NCBI RefSeq assembly: GCF_963668165.1
Contig: NZ_OY764211.1
Coordinates: forward strand, 806,001 to 870,000
Reading direction: 5' to 3'
DNA length: 64,000 bases
Source of the DNA: Marispirochaeta sp.
GTDB lineage: Bacteria; Spirochaetota; Spirochaetia; JC444; Marispirochaetaceae
Made by a program: the position numbers and the translations under genes. The notes beneath the pieces are model-generated. The model saw only the letters and a list, made by a program, of their open reading frames with translations, was not told the origin of the DNA and did not search any database. Of this stretch, positions 33,888 to 43,214 are shown one piece after another; position 1 is the stretch's first letter, and every line of letters begins with the position of its first letter.

Positions 33888-33934
33888 TCGAATATATACT
33901 CGATTCGCTCTCATTCTATCGAATATTTATTCGA
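33888..33934. promoter_or_regulatory. twin palindromic operator-like sites upstream of the barrel gene
   Basis: Two copies of a 16-bp near-palindrome, TCGAATATATACTCGA at 33888-33903 and TCGAATATTTATTCGA at 33919-33934, lie 31 bp apart start to start (about three helical turns), 29 bases upstream of the barrel gene. The second extends to TATCGAAT/ATTCGATA. Consensus TCGAATATWTAYTCGA. The pattern is typical of TetR- or MarR-type operators; no such regulator gene is in the window. Confidence 0.6.
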
Positions 33935-34095
33935 TAGTCAACTCTTTTTCATTACATCTGGACATAAACTCGATTCTCGAAGCGAAGGATTCCCTTAGTG
34001 AGAACAGGAAAAAGGTCGCTTCTCGGGTCCCGTCTGCTTCTTGCGATTTCTTTCATGTCCCCGTATACTTTGGCTGACTGATAAAGGGTACTTTA

Positions 34096-36273
34096 ATGCC
34101 GAAAAAGATTCTGCTTGTGGAAGACCAGGCTATTCTTGCTATGACTGAATCCAGGATGATCGAGAAACACGGTTACACCGTTGTTACTGCGTTCACAGGT
34201 GAGCAGGCTGTCGCAATAGTAGAGAATGACCAGGATATAGACCTCATTCTGATGGATATAAACCTTGGGAGAGGTATGGATGGCACGGAAGCGGCCCAGT
34301 CTATTCTGCAAAAACGGTTGCTGCCCATAATTTTCCTGTCAAGCTATACAGATCCGGAGGTAGTACAAAAAACAGAGACCATTACTGCCTATGGCTATGT
34401 TGTTAAGAATACCGGTGAGACTGTCCTGATTAATGCCATAAAAATGGCATATCGGCTGTATAACTCCTTTAAAAAAGAACAGGAGAGTGAGACCCGTTTC
34501 CGGTCCATGGTAGAGAACAGCCCTGACCCTATGTTTATACATATTGATTTCAAGCTTGTCTATTTGAATCCCGCGGCTATACACCTGTTAGGCGCATCCT
34601 CGGAAGAAGAGCTTATCGGAATGTCAGTTCTGGACAGAATTGATGAAGCCTTTCATGAGAATGCAAAGCTTAGAATAAAGAGAATGTACAGTACGCATAA
34701 GGCTATGAGCAACAGGATTGAGCAGCAGTATATCCGTCTGGACGGCAGCAAGGTCTGGGTTGAGGTAAGCGGAATCCCGATTCATTACCAGGATAGCATT
34801 GGAATTTTGACAACGGTACGGGACATCAATGAGAGGAAAATCAAGGAGCAGCTGCTCCGTGAAAGCAGAGAAAACCTTCGCATAACCCTTAATTCCATCG
34901 GCGATGCGGTTATTTCTACCAATATTGACGGTAGAGTTGTCCGCATGAATCCGGTGGCAGAACAACTTACCGGATGGAAACTGGAAGAAGCACGGGGGAA
35001 GGACCTTGAAGAGGTCTTTATCATTATGGACGGATCGACCAGGGAGAAATCTGTAAACCCTGTTAAACACGTACTGCACTCCGGCCGGACCGTCGGTCTT
35101 AATAACCATACAATTCTTGTTTCACGAAACGGAGCAGAACATCAGATAGCCGACAGCGCAGCACCTATAAAGGACAGCTCCGATACTATCAGCGGAGTTG
35201 TCCTGGTATTTCGTGATGTTACAGAAGAATACAGGAAAGCCCGGGAACTAGAAGAATCAAGAGACTTTCTGGATGCGGTATTCAGCAGCATACAGGACGG
35301 AGTGAGTGTCCTCGACACCGATCTCACCATAAAATATGCCAATCCGGTGATGGAGAAGTGGCATCAGGAAAAAATGCCCGTTATTGGCAGAAAATGTTTT
35401 AGAGCCTTCCATGATACTGATTCAGAATGCAAAGCATGTCCTTCTCTTCGCTGTATGGAAAGCGGAAAAGCCGAAATGGATGTGCTGCAGCAATACAGCG
35501 AAACAGAAAAAAGGAATAATTGGATCGAAGTATACAGCTATCCTTTCCGGGAAAAGGATACCGGAAAAATCCGGGGAGTCATTGAATTCGTCCGGGACAT
35601 TACAGAACGCAAAAATGCTGAGAAAAGGCTTCTCAATGCTGTAGAAGAGAAGGAACTCCTGATGAAGGAACTTAATCACCGGGTAAAGAACAACCTGGCT
35701 ATCATCAGCTCTCTTTTGCAGATAGAGACTTCCAGACTGGGAAGCGATATTGACCTCTCTGATATCATCTCACGAATAGACGCAATTCGAATTATCCATG
35801 AAAAGTTGTACCAATCCGATAAGATAACTCATATAAAACTTAAAGACTATATACAAGACCTTCTTGAAACGGTCTTCTCATCATTTTCCGACAGGACGAT
35901 AACCATTCATAACGACATAGAGAATATCCTTGTACCAACCAAGCCGGCGGTTTCCCTTGGCCTCATTATTAACGAAATTGCTGTTAACGCCATCAAACAT
36001 GGATTTAAGAAAGATATAAAAGCGGAGTTCTCGGTTTCCCTTGACAGGAACAGTAATAATAATGAGGAGGAGGAGTACCTTCTGACCTTATCCAACACCG
36101 GAGCTCCCTTCCCCGAGGATGTTGATATACATAATCCTCGGAGCCTGGGCCTCCAACTGGTTACTACCCTGTGCGATCAGCTGGACGGTTCACTATCCCT
36201 GCAAAAAAGTCCGTATCCGGTTTTCCAGGTTCGCTTTAGAATAGAAGAAGGTACACATCTGCAGGCAGGTTAA
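34096..36273 (+). CDS. sensor histidine kinase: receiver, three PAS domains, HisKA_2-type kinase
   Basis: A 725-residue soluble protein with no transmembrane helix. The N-terminal receiver (residues 1-120) has D54 in LILMDINLGRGMDG. PAS domains start near residues 135, 260 and 385; the third holds several Cys (CFRAFHDTDSECKACPSLRC) that could bind a cofactor or metal. The kinase part begins LLMKELNHRVKNNLAIISSL, the HisKA_2 phosphorylation motif, followed by an HATPase region (LIINEIAVNAIKHGF, N box; RSLGLQLVTTL). Receiver-first order suggests that it is itself the target of another kinase. An AAAGGG ribosome site precedes it. No cognate output gene is adjacent. Confidence 0.88.
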   Translation: MPKKILLVEDQAILAMTESRMIEKHGYTVVTAFTGEQAVAIVENDQDIDLILMDINLGRGMDGTEAAQSILQKRLLPIIFLSSYTDPEVVQKTETITAYGYVVKNTGETVLINAIKMAYRLYNSFKKEQESETRFRSMVENSPDPMFIHIDFKLVYLNPAAIHLLGASSEEELIGMSVLDRIDEAFHENAKLRIKRMYSTHKAMSNRIEQQYIRLDGSKVWVEVSGIPIHYQDSIGILTTVRDINERKIKEQLLRESRENLRITLNSIGDAVISTNIDGRVVRMNPVAEQLTGWKLEEARGKDLEEVFIIMDGSTREKSVNPVKHVLHSGRTVGLNNHTILVSRNGAEHQIADSAAPIKDSSDTISGVVLVFRDVTEEYRKARELEESRDFLDAVFSSIQDGVSVLDTDLTIKYANPVMEKWHQEKMPVIGRKCFRAFHDTDSECKACPSLRCMESGKAEMDVLQQYSETEKRNNWIEVYSYPFREKDTGKIRGVIEFVRDITERKNAEKRLLNAVEEKELLMKELNHRVKNNLAIISSLLQIETSRLGSDIDLSDIISRIDAIRIIHEKLYQSDKITHIKLKDYIQDLLETVFSSFSDRTITIHNDIENILVPTKPAVSLGLIINEIAVNAIKHGFKKDIKAEFSVSLDRNSNNNEEEEYLLTLSNTGAPFPEDVDIHNPRSLGLQLVTTLCDQLDGSLSLQKSPYPVFQVRFRIEEGTHLQAG

Positions 36274-36274
36274 A

Positions 36275-38212
36275 TCACTGCTTTACTCTCAGCCAGACCC
36301 TCATTTCCTGACCGTCGCCCCTGTTTCCCCACTGATAATAGGGAATTGTACGTATCCTGCAGGGAACAAAATCTTTATCAGCCTCATACTCAAAATACAG
36401 TGCGTCACCTTCGGCCTTGTCCCGGTATCCGGTCAGATAGATAATCCGGGTGTCCTCCATCAGACTGTTATCATGTTCGAGGATAGTTTTAGCGGTTGGG
36501 TCCACCACCAGCTCCTGAAGTCCCTTACCATTGTCAACTTCTTCTGCACAATAAACGACGGGTCCCCGCTGTACGGCTACTTTTCCTGCATATTCCCTGA
36601 CATTACTATTGGAGCGTACAAACCTCACCGGCATATCAAGGTCCAGTTCTATCTGTGCTCCGTTCTGCCATGTGCGGCTCATAACTAAATATCCATTCTC
36701 CAGTAAAGGCTTACGCTGCTGTTCCCCGTTAATCCACAGCGAAAAATCAGCACACCAGCCGGGGATTCTCAAGAAAAGAGTAAAATTCAGGGAACCCTCC
36801 ATCTTCAGGGAAATCCTGATTTTTCCGTCCCACGGATATTCCGTATCCTGTTTGATACGTACAGAGGTCTGTTCAAGAAGAATATTCATCTCACATGCGG
36901 TATACTGGTGAATCCAGGCAGCATTTTCTGAACAGGACGCCATATATGTTCCAAGGGATTCTATCAACCGCGCGATATTTGTTGGACAGCAGGCGCAATC
37001 AAACCACGGAACACGGCTGATCTGAATGTGTTCATGATCATGACGGTAAGCAGCGACTTCAGGATTTACTTCCAGAGGGTTGGAGTAAAAGTACCGTGTC
37101 CCATCCAGGGAAACGCCGCTTAACGCACCGTTATACAGAGCCCTTTCGATAATGTCCGGGTATTCTCCATGTTGAATGGCTGAAAACATACGCCGGGCCC
37201 AGAATACAAGCCCGACAGAAGCACAGGTCTCAAAGAAACCCGTATCAGCCGGTAGATCATAGTCGATGGTAAAGCGCTCGCCGTGGGACTGTGAACCCAA
37301 TCCTCCGGTAATATACATTTTTTCATCAACAGTATTTCTCCAGATACTGGTCAATGCCTTCAGCATTTTCCTGCCGCCCTTAGACCGAGACATATCTGCC
37401 ATGGCACTGTAGAGATACATTGCACGTACGGCATGACCTTCCGCCTGATTCATCTCTTCAACCGGCTTGTGGGCCAGGTAATAATCATTTAAAAACCAGC
37501 GGGAGTCATGCATCATTCCTGATTGTGTGGCTTTTCCTGTATAAAAATCCTCAACCGAGCCCCGAACACCTAGAAAATAATCAGCAAGCCTGGTATACCT
37601 CTGCTCCCCGGTGACTTTTGCCAGACGATGCAGGGCCAGTTCTATTTCTGGATGCCCGTCATAGGAATGGTTTTGGTTTTCTCCCGGGCCGAATACCTCG
37701 TTAATATGGTCCGCGTATCGGCACATTATGTCCAGCATTCTACGTTTTCCGGTTGCTTCATAATAGGCAACCGCTGCTTCCATCATATGTCCGGCACAGT
37801 ATAGTTCGTGTCCCATGTTCATATCTGTCCATCTTTTTTCAGGATTTCCAGCTATGAAAAAGGTATTCACATATCCATCGGAAAGCTGGCTTTTTTCTAT
37901 AAGCCGTACAAGTTCGTCTATGATCTGTTCCAGTTCGGGATTTGAACGAATCATCAGGCTGTATGCAGCGGTCTCGATCCACTTGGCGACATCACTGTCC
38001 TGAAAGATTGTTCCCTTTGGTTTTCCTTCTGATTCTCCGGCGGCTATACGAAAGTTTTCTACCGCAAAACTGGGCGGAGCACCGGGAATCCGGTTATTCA
38101 GCGCCTTCCATTGGTAGGGGATCAATTTCTCAGTTACCATATCGACTCTTGATTTCCAGAAACCTTTTCGAAAAAGCACGTTCTTTGGAGACATATCTTT
38201 CAACATACGCAT
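36275..38212 (-). CDS. glycoside hydrolase family 127 (beta-L-arabinofuranosidase-like)
   Basis: A 645-residue protein with no signal peptide, matching GH127 (HypBA1-like). Family landmarks are WKALNNRIPGAPPSFAVENF, DMNMGHELYCAGHMMEAAVA, YITGGLGSQSHGERFTIDYD and the Cys-rich active-site stretch WFDCACCPTNIARLIESLG, which holds the nucleophilic Cys and zinc ligands. A C-terminal beta-sandwich follows (FFLRIPG-like LFLRIPGWCADFSLWING). It removes terminal beta-L-arabinofuranose. It is cytoplasmic, so it acts on imported oligosaccharides delivered by the ABC system encoded upstream. AAGGA nine bases before the ATG supports the start. Confidence 0.92.
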   Translation of the reverse strand: MRMLKDMSPKNVLFRKGFWKSRVDMVTEKLIPYQWKALNNRIPGAPPSFAVENFRIAAGESEGKPKGTIFQDSDVAKWIETAAYSLMIRSNPELEQIIDELVRLIEKSQLSDGYVNTFFIAGNPEKRWTDMNMGHELYCAGHMMEAAVAYYEATGKRRMLDIMCRYADHINEVFGPGENQNHSYDGHPEIELALHRLAKVTGEQRYTRLADYFLGVRGSVEDFYTGKATQSGMMHDSRWFLNDYYLAHKPVEEMNQAEGHAVRAMYLYSAMADMSRSKGGRKMLKALTSIWRNTVDEKMYITGGLGSQSHGERFTIDYDLPADTGFFETCASVGLVFWARRMFSAIQHGEYPDIIERALYNGALSGVSLDGTRYFYSNPLEVNPEVAAYRHDHEHIQISRVPWFDCACCPTNIARLIESLGTYMASCSENAAWIHQYTACEMNILLEQTSVRIKQDTEYPWDGKIRISLKMEGSLNFTLFLRIPGWCADFSLWINGEQQRKPLLENGYLVMSRTWQNGAQIELDLDMPVRFVRSNSNVREYAGKVAVQRGPVVYCAEEVDNGKGLQELVVDPTAKTILEHDNSLMEDTRIIYLTGYRDKAEGDALYFEYEADKDFVPCRIRTIPYYQWGNRGDGQEMRVWLRVKQ

Positions 38213-38258
38213 CAGTACAAGTCCTTATTTTATTGTTAATGTAAATCTCAAGAAATGA

Positions 38259-39092
38259 TCAGCCCTTTACTCCTCCCATTGTCAGGCCTGCTACAAAATG
38301 CTTTTGAGCGATAAAAAAGAGGATAATAAGGGGTAAAACAGTCAGGGTAGCAGCAGCCATGAGCGCAGGCCAGGGAGTGTAAAAAGTAGTAATAAAGGAA
38401 CGCAGCCCGATTGAAAGGGTATACAGACTGCTGTCATTCAGAAAAATTAATGGTCCTAAGAAATCATTCCAGGTGAACAGAAACTGAAAAATCGCAACGA
38501 CCGCTATGGCCGGCTTGGACATTGGAACAATGACCTTAAGAATAATAACAGGATAATTCGCGCCATCTATAAAAGCGGCTTCATCAAAATCCCTTGGAAG
38601 GGATCTGAAAAACTGAACCAGCAGGAAAATGAAGAATGCGTTGCCAAAGAAAGCTGGAACTGTTAAGGGAAGGAAAGTGTTTATTCCCCCCAGCCAGTTC
38701 CATTCCAGAAAAAGAGGTATAAGCTGAACCGAGGCTGGAAGCATAAGCGTACAGATACTTAGCGAGAACATTATTCTCTTTCCCCGGAATTCCAGACGGG
38801 CAAAGGCATAGGCAATGCAAATGTTTGAGATTAACGCCCCGATGATGTTTATAACCACGATAAAGATGGTATTTGCATAGTATCGGGCGAAGGGAACCAT
38901 GGTGAAAACATCAAAATAGTTCTGAAGATCAAAGGTCCGGGGGAATATCATCAAGGGTAATTTGAAAATATCATTTATGGGCATGAAAGAACTTCGTATC
39001 TGCCAAAGCAGCGGTAATAGGCAGAAAACAGCTCCCAAAACAAGGACACAGTATTTTATTATCTGTTTTATAAGAAAGCTGTTTGTCTTCAT
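38259..39092 (-). CDS. carbohydrate ABC transporter permease, MalG type
   Basis: A 277-residue polytopic permease with six hydrophobic segments and the EAA-loop motif LPRDFDEAAFIDGANYPVII. It pairs with the MalF-type permease upstream, which it overlaps as ATGA. Ends GLTMGGVKG, a common MalG-family terminus. Confidence 0.93.
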   Translation of the reverse strand: MKTNSFLIKQIIKYCVLVLGAVFCLLPLLWQIRSSFMPINDIFKLPLMIFPRTFDLQNYFDVFTMVPFARYYANTIFIVVINIIGALISNICIAYAFARLEFRGKRIMFSLSICTLMLPASVQLIPLFLEWNWLGGINTFLPLTVPAFFGNAFFIFLLVQFFRSLPRDFDEAAFIDGANYPVIILKVIVPMSKPAIAVVAIFQFLFTWNDFLGPLIFLNDSSLYTLSIGLRSFITTFYTPWPALMAAATLTVLPLIILFFIAQKHFVAGLTMGGVKG

Positions 39093-39994
39093 TTACGATC
39101 GCCCTCATAGTAGGTCCATCTCAGGGATGTTTTAAATATCACGATCGACAGCAAAAGGGTTACTATAAACAGGATCCAGGCAAGAGCATTGGCCATTCCC
39201 ATCTTGCTGTACTTAAAGGCATGGTTATAGATATTAAGCATGAAACTCAGCGAAGCGTTCATCGGACCACCACCTGTCATGATGTAGGGCTCAGTAAATA
39301 GTTGCAGAGATTTAATCATGCCAATTATTAGATTATAAAGAATAACAGGACTCAACAGCGGAATAACAACATGCCTGAAGGAATGCCAGGCTGTACCACC
39401 GTCTATTTCCACGGCTTCAAGGAGGGTTCGTGGGATTCCCTGAAGACCAGCCAGGAAAATAACCACTATGTTCCCCACACCCCAGATGCTCATTATAATC
39501 ATACTGGGTATCACCATCTCCTGGCTGTTGATCCATTGTATTTTTCCAAGCCCGATACCCGTAAGCATGGTATTCAGAAGCCCGTACTGATGATTGTATA
39601 GCCAGAGCCACATAATGGAAGTTACGACAATTGGAATCAATGAGGGCAGATAATAAATTGTTCTGAAAACCCCGACAAAGCGTATTCTGGAATTTAAGAG
39701 CAGCGATATCAGCAGCGCAATAATCAGCTGGAACGGAACACTGACCAGCGTATAGTAGAGTGTAACCTTCACGGATTTCAGGAAGAGTTCATTTTCCATA
39801 AACAATTTTATATAATTGTCAAATCCGACAAAACGGGGAGCACTTATCATGTCCCAATTAGTCAGGCTGGTAACAAAACTCAGTCCCATGGGAAAAATAA
39901 CCCATAAGGAAAGACCAAGTGTCAGAGGCATAATGAGTATCCAGCCCCAGAGGTTTTCTCTTCTGGTGTTAAAGCCGATTTTCTGTTTTTTCAT
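39089..39994 (-). CDS. carbohydrate ABC transporter permease, MalF/UgpA type
   Basis: About 301 residues with six transmembrane helices and the EAA-loop motif GIPRTLLEAVEIDGGTAWHS. I start it at the ATG at 39994 (MKKQKIG), downstream of the intercistronic hairpin; a frame from 40024 begins inside that hairpin. No ATPase gene is present in this operon, so a shared MsmX/UgpC-type ATPase encoded elsewhere must energise transport. Confidence 0.92.
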   Translation of the reverse strand: MKKQKIGFNTRRENLWGWILIMPLTLGLSLWVIFPMGLSFVTSLTNWDMISAPRFVGFDNYIKLFMENELFLKSVKVTLYYTLVSVPFQLIIALLISLLLNSRIRFVGVFRTIYYLPSLIPIVVTSIMWLWLYNHQYGLLNTMLTGIGLGKIQWINSQEMVIPSMIIMSIWGVGNIVVIFLAGLQGIPRTLLEAVEIDGGTAWHSFRHVVIPLLSPVILYNLIIGMIKSLQLFTEPYIMTGGGPMNASLSFMLNIYNHAFKYSKMGMANALAWILFIVTLLLSIVIFKTSLRWTYYEGDRK

Positions 39995-40006
39995 CTTTTT
40001 CCCGGC

Positions 40007-40041
40007 AGGCGGAATCAACCACACTGTGATCGATTCCGCCT
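40007..40041 (-). other. intercistronic stem-loop between binding-protein and permease genes
   Basis: AGGCGGAATC pairs perfectly with GATTCCGCCT around a 15-base loop in the 60-base gap between the two genes. There is no T run, so it more likely stabilises the binding-protein mRNA end or reduces read-through than terminates outright. Confidence 0.65.
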
Positions 40042-40053
40042 GATGTAATCAAT

Positions 40054-41409
40054 TCAGTATTTTCCTTCCAGTAAACCTGATCCCCGCACCTTTTCAGCGG
40101 CCTCTGTCAGAGCCGTCTTTGCGTCGGTAAAACCTATCCAGATACTTTCCATAGCCTGATTAAGGTAGTCTCCCCATATCTGATTGATATTCTTTATCAT
40201 AATCGGTTCCGGACGGGCAACCTGCATGGAATCAAGAACGGCTTCCTTGAAACCCTCCGGATGCACATTGTTTTCGATCCATTTGGCCAGATCAGCAGGA
40301 TTTGTATAGTAAGATTCCCTGGTCGGCATCCAGAGGCCTGAGGTGTAAAGGTCAAGCGTTTTCGAAGGATCCATCATCCACTTCTGAAGAGCCCATGCTG
40401 CTTCCGGATTTTTCGTCGATTTAAATACTACGTTTACGCCGCTGACATAGAGTTGAGCCGGTTTCTTCTGTATTGGCAAGGCAGCTACCCCCAGCGGCAG
40501 GTCCTTCATTCCTCCAAGTTCCAGTAACGTCCATTGTCCGGTAACCCAGAAACCAAGCTGTTCATTGGCCAGCATTACTGAAGGAGACGGCAGTCCGCTT
40601 CCGCCTCCCATATAGGGCATGACATTATCCTTGTGGATCAGATCTGCCAGTCTCTGCACGGCCTCAACAGATTCCGGGCTGTCTATAATGATCTTTTTTC
40701 CATCTTCTGTGATTACCCCTCCTCCATTGCTCCAGAGAGTCGGATAATACATAGCCGCCCATAAATCGTAAACCACACCGTAGCGCTGAACGGCATCAGG
40801 ATTAAATCCCGGATCTCCGGGATGATGTCCCCTGGAATCGATAGTAAGTTTTCTGAGATGTTCGGTAAATTCTTCCCAGGACCAGGCATCCTTGTAATTA
40901 GTGGGCGGCAGAGGAACACCGGCATCCTGCAGTACTTTTCTGTTATACCACATAACCTGACACTCTGCGGCAGTATAGGCACCGTAGATATTCCCCCCTA
41001 CCGAAAGCCATGTCTGCGGCAAATAGGAATCTTTCATATCATCTCGTTCAATAATATCCGTTAAATCAAGAAAGAAATCCTTCGAAGCGTAGTTGGCAAA
41101 CTCTTCTGGACGAAAATACCCAACATCCGGCAGGGTATTCGATGCAGCCATTGCCTTCATCTTGGCATTGTAGGTTGATCCATCCAGATCTCCCGGAAGG
41201 TACATTGGTTCCACATTAATCCCGGGATGCGCCTTCTCAAAATCCGACAACGCTTTTTTAACCGCTGCGTCTTCAGCGGTACTGCCCCAGTACACATAGG
41301 TAATCGTTATTTCATCAGATGCATTCTCGGTCTGACCTTTTGCACATACAGTACCAGAGGCAGCCAGCAGGAAAACCATTAAAACAACTACCAGTTTTAC
41401 AAATCTCAT
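40054..41409 (-). CDS. carbohydrate ABC transporter, extracellular substrate-binding protein (family 1)
   Basis: A 451-residue SBP_bac_1 protein with a signal peptide (cleavage near GTVCAKGQ; the Cys in the context AASGTVCAKG could be a lipoprotein Cys, though the lipobox is poor). Features include ITYVYWGSTAEDAAVKKAL, GINVEPMYLPGDLDG, AAMYYPTLWSNGGGVIT and AWALQKWMMDPSK. It captures the oligosaccharide later cut by the GH127 enzyme. An AAGGAGGG ribosome site is present. First gene of the operon, divergent from the AraC gene. Confidence 0.92.
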   Translation of the reverse strand: MRFVKLVVVLMVFLLAASGTVCAKGQTENASDEITITYVYWGSTAEDAAVKKALSDFEKAHPGINVEPMYLPGDLDGSTYNAKMKAMAASNTLPDVGYFRPEEFANYASKDFFLDLTDIIERDDMKDSYLPQTWLSVGGNIYGAYTAAECQVMWYNRKVLQDAGVPLPPTNYKDAWSWEEFTEHLRKLTIDSRGHHPGDPGFNPDAVQRYGVVYDLWAAMYYPTLWSNGGGVITEDGKKIIIDSPESVEAVQRLADLIHKDNVMPYMGGGSGLPSPSVMLANEQLGFWVTGQWTLLELGGMKDLPLGVAALPIQKKPAQLYVSGVNVVFKSTKNPEAAWALQKWMMDPSKTLDLYTSGLWMPTRESYYTNPADLAKWIENNVHPEGFKEAVLDSMQVARPEPIMIKNINQIWGDYLNQAMESIWIGFTDAKTALTEAAEKVRGSGLLEGKY

Positions 41410-41553
41410 TTCAATCCCTCCTTGCGAACTGTTTTGATTTTATTATTATATTTTGGAACTTCCGAACTCGACAGCCATTCTTTCCTGATACATTGTGACA
41501 AATTCCGACTTGTTGCAGCGATTATTCGGCCAACCGCCACTTATCTGTTTTTT

Positions 41554-41581
41554 TTCCGTGTTGTATAATCAATACACGGAA
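41554..41581. promoter_or_regulatory. inverted repeat over the -10 box of the araC-type gene
   Basis: TTCCGTGT (41554-41561) and ACACGGAA (41574-41581) form an 8-bp perfect inverted repeat flanking TATAAT at 41564-41569, which ends 19 bases before the regulator ATG. A protein bound here would cover the promoter, suggesting autoregulation of the AraC gene and perhaps control of the divergent sugar operon. Confidence 0.6.
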
Positions 41582-41588
41582 AACAGCT

Positions 41589-42479
41589 ATGAAATATGTT
41601 CTTCTTCAAGGCTTATCTTCAATTCACGCAGAAAATTGCGGAGTTGCCATTCTTAATCCCGGTTGGATTCATCCTGGAAGAACCCTGGACACTTCCGTTC
41701 TGATTCTAGGCAAAAAATCCAGAGTTGAACTCCTGGAAGGCAAGGAAGCTCTTCGGATTGAACCGGAAAAGTTCACTATTCTTGCCTCCGGAATAAGTCA
41801 TCAGGGGGCCAGCCCAATTGCTGAACAGGCCTCCTACTACTGGATGCATTTCAAGTGCACTGAAGAACCAGTTGTTCTTGATGAGTCCGATGCTCATGCT
41901 GTGCTCAATAACGAGACCGTAACACAGACCCGCTTAAAAGACGCCATACTGCTTCCAAAAGAGATTTCTCTGCCCGATTCAAAAGCATACAGAGAGATGT
42001 TTCATGAACTGCTTTTTGAACAGGAAAATCCATCCTTTACGGAACACAAATTCCAGGTGCTGTTCAGAATGCTCTTAATCAAAATAAATGAATTCGTGCT
42101 GTCCGAACATACTGTCTCCACACGAATACCAGACAGCCACAGTCTGATCTACGCGACTATCCAGACCATTTTCGAGAATCTTACCAGCTGCAATTTTTCT
42201 GTAAAAATTCTTGCCGATATTATGCAGTATAATCCGGATTATCTTGGCCGACTGTTTAAGACAGTTATGGGAAAATCACTTGGGGAATACATAATCGATC
42301 AGCGAATCAAAAATGCTGTTACACGGCTGATAGAAAGCAACGATACCATTGATAAAATATCTTATGAGAGCGGTTTTTTTTCCTGTAGAAATTTTATCAG
42401 GCAATTTAAATCAAGAAAAGGAATGACACCCTCCGAACTGAGAACACGGCATCGGACCATGCATATAACAAATATCTGA
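41589..42479 (+). CDS. AraC-family regulator of the GH127 locus
   Basis: A 296-residue protein: cupin-like N-terminal half and a C-terminal double helix-turn-helix (CNFSVKILADIMQYNPDYLGRLF; IDKISYESGFFSCRNFIRQF, then KSRKGMTPSELR). Divergent from the binding-protein gene with 179 bases between the starts, the standard layout for a sugar-responsive activator. The promoter carries the inverted repeat described above. Confidence 0.9.
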   Translation: MKYVLLQGLSSIHAENCGVAILNPGWIHPGRTLDTSVLILGKKSRVELLEGKEALRIEPEKFTILASGISHQGASPIAEQASYYWMHFKCTEEPVVLDESDAHAVLNNETVTQTRLKDAILLPKEISLPDSKAYREMFHELLFEQENPSFTEHKFQVLFRMLLIKINEFVLSEHTVSTRIPDSHSLIYATIQTIFENLTSCNFSVKILADIMQYNPDYLGRLFKTVMGKSLGEYIIDQRIKNAVTRLIESNDTIDKISYESGFFSCRNFIRQFKSRKGMTPSELRTRHRTMHITNI

Positions 42480-42512
42480 GAACTGTCCGTAGAGCCGCAA
42501 GTATTAAACGGA

Positions 42513-43085
42513 TTATTTTGCAGCCCTCGCGATTTCTACTACCGCTGCGATGTTTCCCTTGCGGTCAGAAGTAAGGCTTTTGATTCTGATCAAACCGGAG
42601 GAGATCCCTGAGTCTGTTGCCGCGGTAAGCAGGGCCTTTCGACCAGGCTGCAGACGAACTCTGCCCGGTGCTATCAGTTTCTCCGCTGAAAAAACCACTT
42701 TGTTTGCCTGGACCAAGTGGTAACTCACGGGGGCAGCAGGGGACAGTTCAATCTGGTATTCCATTGCCAGAGGAACACCTGGTATATCTATTTTTTTCCT
42801 TTCTTCCACGGGCATGGAAAACCTGCGGTTCGAGCTGATTTTTACCGCTTTACCGGACGTACTGAATTCCTGAAACAGAAACAGCGATGCTTCTTCTGCC
42901 AGAAAACTGCGAAAGAGTGTTTGGTCCGATGGATTGGCAGAAACCAGGATAAGACTGATCCTGCGCTGTTCTTCTGTACGGACTGCATCTTCGGCGCCTT
43001 TTTCTCCCATCTCCCGGGAACCGAAAGCAAAAAGCCCGTTGGTTATAGCACAGAATATCAAAACTACAACGAGATACCGTCGCAT
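42513..43085 (-). CDS. secreted protein of unknown function
   Basis: A 190-residue protein with a signal peptide (MRRYLVVVLIFCAITNGLF, cleavage near FAFGSRE). The mature part is rich in beta strands with an immunoglobulin-like pattern (KKIDIPGVPLAMEYQIELSP; RVRLQPGRKALLTAAT). No family is recognised. It lies convergent to the AraC gene and divergent from the mannosyltransferase gene and is not in an operon. Confidence 0.65.
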   Translation of the reverse strand: MRRYLVVVLIFCAITNGLFAFGSREMGEKGAEDAVRTEEQRRISLILVSANPSDQTLFRSFLAEEASLFLFQEFSTSGKAVKISSNRRFSMPVEERKKIDIPGVPLAMEYQIELSPAAPVSYHLVQANKVVFSAEKLIAPGRVRLQPGRKALLTAATDSGISSGLIRIKSLTSDRKGNIAAVVEIARAAK

Positions 43086-43214
43086 ACACTCTCCTTGATT
43101 ACCATAAAATTCGAAAGTATTAAGTTTACCCCCAGACTAGAAAAATAACAAAGTCTATCCATCGTAAGGGGCTATTGCTATCTATCGGCCCTTGCTTTAG
43201 AGTTGTTTTTCCGT

